Shown here one piece after another: positions 1-8,374 of a stretch of DNA of 58,755 bases. The notes beneath the pieces are model-generated. The model worked only from the letters and a program-made list of their open reading frames with translations. It was not told where the DNA came from and did no database searches. The stretch is taken from the NCBI GenBank assembly GCA_028821235.1, contig JAPPGV010000130.1:1-58755 (forward strand), written 5' to 3'. Position 1 is the first letter of the stretch; each line of letters starts with the position of its first letter. The position numbers and the translations under genes are program-made. Source of the DNA: a bacterium (lineage in GTDB: Bacteria > Actinomycetota > Acidimicrobiia > Spongiisociales > Spongiisociaceae).

Positions 1-220
1 CGAACGGATCCGCATCACCACCCGAGATATAACCCAACTTGATCGGCTCATCAGCGGTCATCGCAGTGGTCTCGGGCGCTGCCGCCTCGGTAGTGGCGGG
101 GGCTTGGGTCGCGACCGGCTCGGGGGTCTCCTCGTCGTCACCGCAGGCCGCGGCGAAGAGGAAGAAGACCGAGACGATCACCAACCCTGGTCTGAACCTA
201 TACCACGTCCCTCGGAGCAT
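1..220 (-). CDS. Substrate-binding lipoprotein, N-terminal fragment cut by the window edge
   Basis: The minus strand from the ATG at 220 reads 73 residues and runs off the window. It begins MLRGTWYRFRPG, has a hydrophobic stretch (LVIVSVFFLFAAAC) that ends in a lipobox-like FAAAC, then an acidic, Thr/Pro/Ala-rich linker. Next comes IKLGYISGGDADPF, which resembles the first beta strand of periplasmic sugar-type binding proteins. A strong ribosome site (GGGAGG) lies 6 bases before the ATG. By family knowledge this would be the surface-anchored solute receptor of an ABC importer; the transporter genes would lie to the left, outside the window. The ligand cannot be deduced. Confidence 0.75.
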   Translation of the reverse strand, partial: MLRGTWYRFRPGLVIVSVFFLFAAACGDDEETPEPVATQAPATTEAAAPETTAMTADEPIKLGYISGGDADPF

Positions 221-350
221 CTTCTACCTCCCATAGCGCTGGTGCAAGGCATCGCCAAGCCGCCTCCTGCCCACTGATTGACCGTAGCAGGGGCCTTCGA
301 AGCGGGGCCGTCCAGAAGGCGTTCTAATCTCCGGCCGCCGATCCGAGGAT

Positions 351-794
351 TCAGCGGCGGCGAGCCCGGTGGTAGAGGTCGACGAAGTCGCTGACGGAAT
401 AGCGGGCGATGGCCTCCCCGATGACCTCGAAAGGTAGGTCGTCGAGGCGGCGGAAGCGGACGCAGCTCTTGCCCATGTCCATGCGCTTGCCCGTAGCCCG
501 GTACGCCTGCTCGAAATCGTCACGGGCTGCCTGATCGGCGTAGACGCCCGACAGGTAGACGGCCATGTGCCTCTTCTGCGATGCGAGCGCCGCGTACATG
601 AGCGGCTTCCCGTTGTAGGTGTCAGGCTGGATCGCGAGCGGCACCTCGTAGGAGATCATGCCCCAGCGCATCTCCTCCTCGTACCCGTCCGGGAGCCGTT
701 CGAGAATCAGGGACCGCACCGCCGAGATCGCCTCCCGCCGATCCTGGGGAAGGCTCGCCAGGTACTCCTCCACGGTCACGGCGTCCGATCTCAT
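351..794 (-). CDS. DUF1801 family protein (YdhG-like)
   Basis: The 147-residue product starting MRSDAVTVEEYLASLP carries the DUF1801 pattern: an early EEYLASLP helix, then ERLPDGYEEEMRWGMISY, and a C-terminal CVRFRRLDDLPFEVIGEAI segment. An upstream in-frame ATG at 860 would add 22 low-complexity residues; I prefer the ATG at 794 because family members begin just before the EEYL helix. Family members are small cytosolic proteins of uncertain function, sometimes compared to iron chaperones. It stands alone, between the lipoprotein gene and an ATPase. Bases 221-350 between it and the lipoprotein show nothing else. Confidence 0.75.
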   Translation of the reverse strand: MRSDAVTVEEYLASLPQDRREAISAVRSLILERLPDGYEEEMRWGMISYEVPLAIQPDTYNGKPLMYAALASQKRHMAVYLSGVYADQAARDDFEQAYRATGKRMDMGKSCVRFRRLDDLPFEVIGEAIARYSVSDFVDLYHRARRR

Positions 795-936
795 CGTGAC
801 ACAGCATAGAACTGCGCCGGAGTTTCGCGGCGAGGTCGTCGCCCGCGGCTGCTGATTCATCCACGAACTCTGGATCGAAGGAGTTCTCTATCAGGATCGA
901 CGCCAGCTCAGCCTCGGAGCGGAGAAGCGAAGGTAG

Positions 937-2211
937 TCAAGGTCTCAGCGCGGTCAGGGGCACCACCGCCACCCCGTCGTCGGCCTGGTAGCCGGGCCCG
1001 AACGCCGTCAGCACGATCAGCCGCGCCGGCTCGCCGCGCCGGACCGTGTCCACCCGGGAACGCACGGCTCTCAGGGAATCCATGGCCCTCTTGACGGCCG
1101 ATGCCCCTCCGAGCTTGATCTCCACAGCGGCCCAGCGACCGTCGAGACCGTCGATGACGGCATCGGCCTCCAGGTTCCTCTCATCCCGGTAGTAGTACAG
1201 ATGCGCTCCCATCGCCTGGGTGTATACCCGAAGGTCGCGCACCGCCATCGACTCGAACAGCAAGCCCATCGTCTCCAGATCTCGCTCCAGAAACGCCGGG
1301 GAACCTCGCAGCGCGGCAACTGCCAGCGCAGGGTCGGCGAAGTACTTCTTGGGGGTCTTCCTCAGACGGGACGCCGATCTGAGATGAGCGAACCAGGCCG
1401 GTAATGGCTCAATCACGAAAAGGCGGGCGAGTTCGTCCAGGTAGGCCCCGATGGTTGAACGAGCGGGTGCTCCGGCACCCGCTTCGGCCAGATCGGCCTG
1501 CAGAGTGGCGATAGATGCTGTGGTGGCCTCGTTACGAGCAAGGGACGCGAGCAGGTCCGTCACCATCCGCGGGTTGCGTCTTACTCCTGCAACACGGGAG
1601 ATGTCGATGCGGGCGATATCGCTCAGGTAGTCACGGAGGCGAGCCTGCGCGGTGCCAGCGGCCATCCCGATCATGCGAGGCCACCCTCCGCGACAGATGA
1701 GGGACGCCAAGTCGCTGATAGTCCGGCCCATGTCCGGCGCTCTGCATCGACCACCCTCCAATAGCGATGACAGAGACACCTCGCCGGTGGAGTCGCCGGA
1801 TTCCCACAACGCCATGGGTCTCATACGTACACGGGCGACCCGCCCCGCGCCGGAGTGCTCGGTGAGATCGTCCGGGGGATTCTGCGAGCCCGTGAGTAGG
1901 AAGTGTCCGAACCCTCCCCGCCGGTCGCAGGCGCGGCGCATCGGATTCCAAATGCCGCGGACCAGCTGCCACTCATCCAACAGTCGCGGTTCCTCGCCCG
2001 CCAGTATCGAGTCCGGGTCCACTTCGGCGGCGATCCGGAGGGCTTCCGACCCGTCCAAGAAGATCTCGCTACGAGCGAACCTCTGCCCGGTCCAGGTCTT
2101 GCCACAGCCTCGCGGGCCCTCTATGAGCACGGCGGGTGACGAGGCTAGAGCTGCGGCTACCTCGGCGTCCACCGCTCGATCCAGATAATCGGGACTCCCG
2201 TGATCGACCAA
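937..2211 (-). CDS. AAA-type ATPase with DUF4143 C-terminal domain
   Basis: The 424-residue protein has a P-loop (GPRGCGKT, residues 32-39), a Walker B strand (RLLDEW, about 76-81) and a sensor-like LLTGSQNP near residue 105, the typical AAA_14 order. The C-terminal half has the DUF4143 layout and ends with a nuclease-like strand pair (RNLEADAVIDG then AAVEIKLG). The start is TTG at 2211, preceded by GGAGGAG. The family is widespread, often in accessory DNA, and its role is unproven. The gene is monocistronic and has four regularly spaced direct repeats just upstream (2242-2319). A defence, toxin-like or mobile-element role is possible but is inference only. Confidence 0.85.
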   Translation of the reverse strand: MVDHGSPDYLDRAVDAEVAAALASSPAVLIEGPRGCGKTWTGQRFARSEIFLDGSEALRIAAEVDPDSILAGEEPRLLDEWQLVRGIWNPMRRACDRRGGFGHFLLTGSQNPPDDLTEHSGAGRVARVRMRPMALWESGDSTGEVSLSSLLEGGRCRAPDMGRTISDLASLICRGGWPRMIGMAAGTAQARLRDYLSDIARIDISRVAGVRRNPRMVTDLLASLARNEATTASIATLQADLAEAGAGAPARSTIGAYLDELARLFVIEPLPAWFAHLRSASRLRKTPKKYFADPALAVAALRGSPAFLERDLETMGLLFESMAVRDLRVYTQAMGAHLYYYRDERNLEADAVIDGLDGRWAAVEIKLGGASAVKRAMDSLRAVRSRVDTVRRGEPARLIVLTAFGPGYQADDGVAVVPLTALRP

Positions 2212-2241
2212 GGCTCCTCCACAGGGCTGGTTGGCAAACTA

Positions 2242-2319
2242 CACTTTGGGACGATTCTACACTCCACTTTGCGAGTGATCTGCAATGCACTTTGCGGAGT
2301 TCATGCACTCCACTTTGCG
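2242..2319. repeat. Four direct repeats of CACTTTGNG at exact 23-bp spacing
   Basis: Plus-strand copies start at 2242 (CACTTTGGG), 2265, 2288 and 2311 (CACTTTGCG each), so every step is 23 bp, close to two helical turns. Copies two and four share the preceding TC; copies two and three are followed by purine-rich AGTG or GAGT. On the ATPase strand the motif reads CGCAAAGTG. The block lies 31-108 bp upstream of the TTG start of the DUF4143 ATPase and downstream of the stop of the next gene, so it occupies that gene's promoter region. It could be an operator for a cooperatively binding protein, perhaps the ATPase itself. Confidence 0.8.
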
Positions 2320-2376
2320 AAACATGGTGTCGTTCGGGCTGTGGGAGGCGGGAGGGACTCGGGGGGTCGACTTCGC

Positions 2377-3375
2377 TTACGGATCGAGGCCGAGGAGTTT
2401 CCTGGGATTGGTCCTGACCATCTTGCGGATGTCCTCGGCCGGCACGCCCAGGTCGAGGAGGCAGGCGATGAACTCGCGTAGGCCTTCGACCGGCGCCGGC
2501 AGGGTGTACCCGCCGAAGTCCGTCGCCAGGATGCAGTGATGCGTTCCCACCTGCCGCATCTGCTCGGCGGACTTCCTGATGCCGCCGCTCGCCTCCCCCG
2601 TCATCTCCTCGTCCGCCGCGTACGCCAGCTCTACGTAGTAGTGGGTCTTGGGGATCGACGTGGTGTGCGTGTAGGCACCCAGGGTGTACTCGATGAAAGC
2701 GCCCCTCCGGGCCATGTGCCGGAGCTGGTCCGTCGAGGCAGCCTGGGTGACGGCGGTGGCTACCAGCACGTTACCGATGCCGTACTCGTGTGCGAGATCG
2801 ACCAGGCGGATGGCCTCCTCGGGCGAGACGTGGCCCGTGTTCAGGAAGACACGGGGATGGTCCGAGATGACGCTCAGGATCTCGTCCAGTTCGGGCCCCG
2901 CCGGCCCTTCAACGGGGATGCGGATGGACCGATCCACCTCCTCCCTCCTGAACTCCGGGTACAGGTCCTTCAGTGGTGTGAACTTCCCGTCCACGATCCG
3001 GCCCTCCCTGGAGGCCTGGTAGTAGGTGGAGTGGGCGCCGAAGCTGATGAACCTGGCGCCATCGCCGTACCCGATCGCCGTCTTGACAGCCCGAGGGTTC
3101 AGGCCGCCGTACGCGGTATTGAGGATCAGACCGCCGTAGACCGTGAAGTCGGGCACGGCCCGGTTCACGATCCAGGCGATCCCGTTGCTCATCTGGAAGA
3201 CGTCCATCAGCACGATGGCCCTCATGCCTGCGTCCCGGGCCTCGATGGCCGCCTCGATGGGGTCCAGCCGTCGCGGGCTGCTGGGCAGGTGCGGGGTGGC
3301 GTGGACGTGGATGTCTATGGCACCTTCGAGAAGCTGCCGGGACAATTCGAAGGAACGGTTCTCGGGCAACATCAT
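2377..3375 (-). CDS. Metal-dependent TIM-barrel hydrolase (DUF6282/amidohydrolase-like)
   Basis: The 332-residue product starts close to an IDIHVHATPH metal-binding strand (His 23, 25 and 29), the hallmark of amidohydrolase-type TIM barrels. Later barrel-strand signatures are VFLNTGHVSPEEA and a C-terminal ILATDFGGYTLPAPVEGL with the expected catalytic-type Asp. The overall layout fits the DUF6282 family. It ends with a helix reading IRKMVRTNPRKLLGL, like the C-terminal tail of many amidohydrolases. Cytosolic; substrate unknown. The truncated haemoglobin gene lies 19 bp upstream on the same strand, so the two are probably co-transcribed. Confidence 0.7.
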   Translation of the reverse strand: MMLPENRSFELSRQLLEGAIDIHVHATPHLPSSPRRLDPIEAAIEARDAGMRAIVLMDVFQMSNGIAWIVNRAVPDFTVYGGLILNTAYGGLNPRAVKTAIGYGDGARFISFGAHSTYYQASREGRIVDGKFTPLKDLYPEFRREEVDRSIRIPVEGPAGPELDEILSVISDHPRVFLNTGHVSPEEAIRLVDLAHEYGIGNVLVATAVTQAASTDQLRHMARRGAFIEYTLGAYTHTTSIPKTHYYVELAYAADEEMTGEASGGIRKSAEQMRQVGTHHCILATDFGGYTLPAPVEGLREFIACLLDLGVPAEDIRKMVRTNPRKLLGLDP

Positions 3376-3394
3376 GCGACGGTCCCAGTCCCGG

Positions 3395-3880
3395 TCAAGC
3401 GCCGGGCTGGTTGATCAGGTGGGTGGCGGCGTTGTCGAAGTGGTCGAACATGGCGGCCCGGACCTCGGCAGGGAGGGGGCGGCCGGTGCCGTCGGCCAGG
3501 GTTGCGACATCGAGAGAGGCTGCCATGTGCGCCATCCAGGCGTCACGCTCGGCAGGGCCGATGGCAAAGGGCATGTGGCGCATCCGCAGGCGGGGATGGC
3601 CCCGCTCCTCGCTGTAGCGCGGCGGCCCACCCCAGTACTGGGCCAGGAAGCCGGCCAGGCGCTCGCGGGATCTCCGCAGGTCCCGCGGATACATGGGCCG
3701 CAGCAACGGGTCTCCCTCCACGGCATCGTAGAAACGGTCGACGAGATCGTCAAAGAATCGCTGGCCTCCGACCGTCTTGTAGACGGTGGGAGGAGCCTTC
3801 GTCGCCTCTCGTAGTGATCCGCGGAGGATCACCTTCGTCGGCTGACCAAAGTCGCCTGCCACGTTGCCCGGCTCGCTCAC
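3395..3880 (-). CDS. Group II truncated haemoglobin
   Basis: The 161-residue protein contains the truncated-globin core: TVYKTVGGQRFFDDLVDRFY, then LLRPMYP, FLAQYWGGPPRYSEERGHPRLRMRH (Tyr/Trp and proximal His region) and AERDAWMAHM. These match group II (GlbO/YjbI-like) globins, which bind haem and handle O2, NO or redox stress in the cytosol. The N-terminal 30 residues before the globin fold are not conserved, so a slightly later start is possible. It precedes the DUF6282 hydrolase by 19 bp on the same strand. Confidence 0.85.
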   Translation of the reverse strand: MSEPGNVAGDFGQPTKVILRGSLREATKAPPTVYKTVGGQRFFDDLVDRFYDAVEGDPLLRPMYPRDLRRSRERLAGFLAQYWGGPPRYSEERGHPRLRMRHMPFAIGPAERDAWMAHMAASLDVATLADGTGRPLPAEVRAAMFDHFDNAATHLINQPGA

Positions 3881-3985
3881 CTTCCCAGCCTAGATAATCG
3901 GGTTCTCATCGGCCCTATGCAGCTGCCGAAGGATGGGACACCGGTGTCGAACGCGCGACTTACCGTCAGGGTGCCGCGCGGCGGC

Positions 3986-6313
3986 TCAGATGGGGAAGAA
4001 GACCGGTACCAGGGCGACGACTATGCCCAGGACGACCACGGTCAGCGGAGTACCGACGCGGGCGTAGTCGATGGCCCGGTAACCACCCGCTCCCATGACG
4101 AGGAGGTTGGCCTTGTGGCTGAACGGAGTCATGAAGGCGGCCGACGCGGCCAGGCTCACCCCCATCATGGCCGCGTAGGGGTTCATGCCCAGCTGAGCAG
4201 CCGTTTCCAGGGCGACCGGCGCCAGGAGGACCACCGCCGGGGCCCCGTCAAGAGCCTGGCTGAGAAGGCTGGCAAGTACCACCAGGGCGATGAGGATGGC
4301 GAGGTGGCCCATCGGTCCCAGCCACTCCCTCACCCTGCTGACCAGGAGCAACGCCGCGCCGGTGCTCTCCATGGCGATCCCCACCGGCAGGACCGCCGCC
4401 ACCAGGAAGATGGTGCGCCACTCGATGGCCCGGTATGCCTCCTCCATGGTGACGGTGCCGAACAGCAACACGAGGCTGGCGGCGATGAAGGCGGCCACGT
4501 GGATGGGCTGGATGCCCAGCACCACCATCGCGACCATCAGCAGCAACGCTCCCAGCGCGATGGGGGCCTTCTTGGGACGGCGAGGCCGCATCCCCGCCGG
4601 TGAGAGCACCACGAAGTCGGGGTCGGAACCGAGCAGGCTGATCCGCTCCCAAGGACCCTGCACCAGTAATCCATCACCGAAGCGGAACGCCAGATCGGCG
4701 AGGTCCTCGTAGATGGAGCGGCCGTCCCTCCAGACCGCCAGCAACTGGAGGCCGTAGCGATCCCGGAACTGCAGCTCGCGTGAGGTCTTACCCTCGATCG
4801 CCGAGCGGGGCGCCAGCGCCACCTCGACGATGCCGAAGTCCTCCGATTCGAGCTCTCCCTCACCCACCCGGGAATCCACCTCTACGTCACCCAGCCGGAC
4901 CAACCTCTCGAACCGGGCCGGCTCGCACGCCACCAGCAGACCATCGCCGGCCTCGAGCACGTCGTCGGGATGCACGTCGAGACGGGTTACGTCATCACGG
5001 ATGATCCCTCCGACCGTGACTCCCACCAGTTCGCTCAGCCGGCTCGACCCCACCGTCGATCCCGCCAGCGAGGAACCCTCCGGGACGCGGAGTACCGAGA
5101 GATGGCCCTCGAAGGCCTGCATCGCCGACAGCCCCAGGTCCTTCACCAGGAAGTTCGGGTCGGGTTGCATCTCCAGCAGCTGGGAGCGGGGCCCGATAGC
5201 GATCACATGATCCCCGGCGTGGATGGTCCGGGATGCCAGGTTCTCCCGCATGACCTCCCCATCCCGCTCCACGCCTACGATCACCGCCTCGTAACGGTCC
5301 CTGAAGCGCGCTTCGCGCGGGCTTGTTCCTGCCAGGCTCGACGAGGCGGGAACCTCGAACCTGATGGCGGTGAAACCTCGTCTCGGCCTGGGGAGTTGGC
5401 GGGTCGAGGTCGGCTGGAGTTCCACCTCCCCGACCCGCAGCAGGTCCTCGAGATCCGACAGCCTGCCCTCCACGAGAAGAACGTCACCGCCCCTCAGAAG
5501 GGTGTCGGCCGTCGGGGAGAGGTGCTTGGCGCCCCGGTGTATGGCTACCACCTTGATGCCCAGGGCGCCGGACAAGTGGGCTTCGGACAGGGTGACGCCG
5601 TCCATGGCGGACGGCTCGGGAATGCGGATCGTGAACAGGCGCTCCTCGAGTTGGTAGATGTGGGTCAACTCATCCGCCTCCGACTCCGCAGGACCCACCT
5701 GACGGTCGGGAAGGAGCCGCCGGCCGACCGTGATCATGAACAGGATTCCGGCGGCGAGGAGCACCAGCCCGATGGGAGTGAAGTCGAACAGACCGAACGG
5801 CGTCATGTCCCGCTCGGCGATGATGGTGGCGGCGACGATGTTGGGCGGGGTGCCCACCATGGTGGTCGTGCCGCCCAGGATCGACCCGAACGCGAGGGGC
5901 ATCATCAGGCGCGAAGCCGGCAGCCCCGCCCTCCGGGCGATTCCCGCCACCGCCGGCATCAGGACCGCGGTGGCGGCGATGTTGTTCATGAACCCCGAGA
6001 GGATGCCCGACACCAGCATGAGGGTGATGATCAGCGGGACCTCCCTGCTGCCCACCAGGGTGTAGACCTTGGACGCCACGACGTCGGCTATCCCCGTGTA
6101 GAGCAGAGCGGCGCTGATGATGAAGATGGCGAGCATTGTTATCACGGCCGGCGAGGCGAAGCCGCTGAAGGCTTCCGTAGGCCCCACGTAGCCTCCGACG
6201 ATCAGCACCGCCAGGCCCAGGAAGGCAGTCAGGTCCACCGGAAGCTTGGCGGTCAGGAACAGGTAGGCCATCACCACCAGCAGCAGGATCAGGAACCCGA
6301 TCTCCCAGGTCAC
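3986..6313 (-). CDS. SLC13/DASS-type anion permease with four RCK_C-like domains
   Basis: At 775 residues this is a long SLC13-type permease. Residues 1-200 form the first membrane half (GSILGGTTTMVGTPPN is the conserved re-entrant motif). About 205-540 is a soluble insert that looks like four consecutive RCK_C/TrkA-C units, each ending in a GD-x-(V/L/H)-(L/V) strand (for example RGGDVLLVEG, HAGDHVIAIG, EAGDGLLVAC, RFGDGLLVQG). The rest is the second membrane half with SLAASAAFMTPFSHKAN. Family members import sulfate, dicarboxylates or other anions with Na+. The paralogue at 6413-8179 has only two such units. A 99-bp gap with no clear terminator separates the two, so they may be co-transcribed. 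Confidence 0.85.
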   Translation of the reverse strand: MTWEIGFLILLLVVMAYLFLTAKLPVDLTAFLGLAVLIVGGYVGPTEAFSGFASPAVITMLAIFIISAALLYTGIADVVASKVYTLVGSREVPLIITLMLVSGILSGFMNNIAATAVLMPAVAGIARRAGLPASRLMMPLAFGSILGGTTTMVGTPPNIVAATIIAERDMTPFGLFDFTPIGLVLLAAGILFMITVGRRLLPDRQVGPAESEADELTHIYQLEERLFTIRIPEPSAMDGVTLSEAHLSGALGIKVVAIHRGAKHLSPTADTLLRGGDVLLVEGRLSDLEDLLRVGEVELQPTSTRQLPRPRRGFTAIRFEVPASSSLAGTSPREARFRDRYEAVIVGVERDGEVMRENLASRTIHAGDHVIAIGPRSQLLEMQPDPNFLVKDLGLSAMQAFEGHLSVLRVPEGSSLAGSTVGSSRLSELVGVTVGGIIRDDVTRLDVHPDDVLEAGDGLLVACEPARFERLVRLGDVEVDSRVGEGELESEDFGIVEVALAPRSAIEGKTSRELQFRDRYGLQLLAVWRDGRSIYEDLADLAFRFGDGLLVQGPWERISLLGSDPDFVVLSPAGMRPRRPKKAPIALGALLLMVAMVVLGIQPIHVAAFIAASLVLLFGTVTMEEAYRAIEWRTIFLVAAVLPVGIAMESTGAALLLVSRVREWLGPMGHLAILIALVVLASLLSQALDGAPAVVLLAPVALETAAQLGMNPYAAMMGVSLAASAAFMTPFSHKANLLVMGAGGYRAIDYARVGTPLTVVVLGIVVALVPVFFPI

Positions 6314-6412
6314 GAGCCTGCCCCGTCGACAGGAGCCTTCAGCCCGTTGGGTCTGCCTGCAAAGTAATCCATCGTGCGGTCCCTGTTTCCAGCGCTCCGG
6401 TTCACCGTGCGA

Positions 6413-8179
6413 TCAAAACGACCAGAGACGGGGAATGAAGATCACCGACAGGATCCAGAAGATGATGCTGAGGGGCACGCCGGTACGCAGGAAGTCCGTG
6501 TACCTGTAGCCACCCGCGTTGTAGATCATCGTGTTCGTCTGGTAGCCCACCGGCGTGGAGAAGCCGGTCGAGGCGGCGAAGGTGATCGCCATCAGGAAGG
6601 GCCGTGGGTCGACGCCGATCTGCTCAGCGGTGGAGATGGCTATGGGCGCGAGGAGCACCGCGGCCGCGGCGTTGCTCATCGTGTCGGTCATCACCGAGGT
6701 CATCAGGTAGATGACCGCGAGCACGGCCACCGGCCCCATACCGCCCACCACTCCGACCGCCCGCTCCGCCAGGAACCCGGCCGCGCCGCTGGTCTGCATG
6801 GCTATCCCGAGCGGGAGGATCCCGGCGAGGAGGAAGATGACCTGCCAGTTGATGGCCTGGTACGCCTCGTCCAGTCTCAGCACGCGGGTCAGCAACAACG
6901 CGAGGCAACCGAGCAGCGCCGTCACGAGGATCGGGAAGACGTTGAAGGCGGCCAACCCGACGACAGCAACGAGGATCCCTATCACCAAGGGAGCGCGGTG
7001 TCGTAGGGCCGTACCCGGGACCTCGTCGAGCACGATGAAGCCTCTGTTGCGTCGCAGCGCCCTGATCTCGGCCTCGTGTGCCTGGACCAGGATCACGTCG
7101 CCGAGGCTGAGGGTGACGGTGCTGAGCCGGTCGTGGATCGTCTCGCCCCGGCGCTGCATGGCCAGCACCAGCGCCTTGTAGCGGTTACGGAAGTCCAGTT
7201 CCTTGAGGGTGTGGCCGATGAGCTCGGACCCCGGCGCGACCAGGGCCTGCACCAGGCGCAGGTCCTCGGTCTGCAGCGTCTCGTCCCTCAGTTCGAAGTC
7301 GACATTGAGCTCCAGGCCCATGGAGTCGCGCAGGCGGATCAACTCGTTGATCTCGCCGCGCACGAGGAGCACCTGATCCGGTTCGAGGACCTGCCGGAGC
7401 GGCGCCCATCCGGCATCCCCGATGTGCAGAACGCGTAGCACCGTGACGTCGTGCTCCTCACCGAGGCGGCTCTCGAGCACGGTCTGGCCGACCAGCGGCG
7501 AGTTACTCCGCACCCGCATCTCGGTGACGTACTCGCCGAGGTTGTACGTGCTGGCGAGCTCGCTCACCTGGCGGTCTGGTAGCAGCCAACGCCCGAACAC
7601 AAGGAAGAAGGTGACTCCTGCGGCGAAGAGGATCAGGCCCATCCGGCTGAACTCGAACATGCTGAACGACCCGTACCCGGCCTGCTCGGATATCGAGCTG
7701 ACCAGCAGGTTGGTGGAGGTGCCGATCAGAGTGCAGACGCCCCCGAACTGAGAGGCGTAGGAGAGCGGGATGAGCAGCTTGGAGGCGGAGACTCTGCGCC
7801 GGTTGGCGAGGATCGTGACCAGCGGGATGAAAACCGCCACCGCTGCCGTGTTGTTGACGAACGCCGACATCACCGTGATCGTGCTCATCACGACCACCAG
7901 CGCGCTGTAGTGGTCCTTGCCGAAACGGACCATGACCCGTCCTACCGCAGCCGTGGCGCCGGTCTTCTGGAGGCCCGCGCTCAGGATGAACATGGCGGCC
8001 ACCGTGAGGGTTGCCGGATTGCTGAATCCGGAGAACCCCTCCTGTGGCGTGACCAGACCCAGACCCAGCAGGGCGCCCAGACCGAGCAATGCCACCATGT
8101 CGAGGGGGTACTTCTCGGCAACGAACAGGGCGACCGTTCCGACGAGAATGGCAAGGACGAGTACCGCGTCCAGCGACAT
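6413..8179 (-). CDS. SLC13/DASS-type anion permease with two RCK_C-like domains
   Basis: This 588-residue protein has the usual architecture of bacterial SLC13 carriers with an RCK_C insert: membrane half (1-200) with SQFGGVCTLIGTSTN, two RCK_C-like units (about 205-375; RVRSNSPLVGQTVLES and LVAPGSELIGHTLKEL open them), then a second membrane half with ITFAASTGFSTPVGYQTN. The inner-membrane location and Na+-coupled anion uptake are family inference; the substrate is not deducible. It is first in a two-gene same-strand run with the 775-residue paralogue and is divergent from the isomerase-like gene at 8375 across a 195-bp gap, where both promoters should lie. Confidence 0.87.
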   Translation of the reverse strand: MSLDAVLVLAILVGTVALFVAEKYPLDMVALLGLGALLGLGLVTPQEGFSGFSNPATLTVAAMFILSAGLQKTGATAAVGRVMVRFGKDHYSALVVVMSTITVMSAFVNNTAAVAVFIPLVTILANRRRVSASKLLIPLSYASQFGGVCTLIGTSTNLLVSSISEQAGYGSFSMFEFSRMGLILFAAGVTFFLVFGRWLLPDRQVSELASTYNLGEYVTEMRVRSNSPLVGQTVLESRLGEEHDVTVLRVLHIGDAGWAPLRQVLEPDQVLLVRGEINELIRLRDSMGLELNVDFELRDETLQTEDLRLVQALVAPGSELIGHTLKELDFRNRYKALVLAMQRRGETIHDRLSTVTLSLGDVILVQAHEAEIRALRRNRGFIVLDEVPGTALRHRAPLVIGILVAVVGLAAFNVFPILVTALLGCLALLLTRVLRLDEAYQAINWQVIFLLAGILPLGIAMQTSGAAGFLAERAVGVVGGMGPVAVLAVIYLMTSVMTDTMSNAAAAVLLAPIAISTAEQIGVDPRPFLMAITFAASTGFSTPVGYQTNTMIYNAGGYRYTDFLRTGVPLSIIFWILSVIFIPRLWSF

Positions 8180-8374
8180 ATCCGTACTACTCGGGAGATC
8201 GAACGGATGGGAGTGGGGTCATGACTCCTCCCCAGGTTCCAGCTCTCGCGATACTGAGCCGGCGGCTCGCTTCGGCGCCTGGTATCCGACTCCGGATACC
8301 TTATCACGGGCTCCCGCCGCCGAACGCGCCCGCCCATATGTCAGAATCCGGGGTCAGCCACGGCGAGGACAGGT

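Noticed and set aside
4970-6367. 465-residue plus-strand frame over the 775-residue permease gene
   Set aside because: Composition rich in Arg, His and Gln without motifs; the minus-strand frame has membrane segments and RCK_C words.
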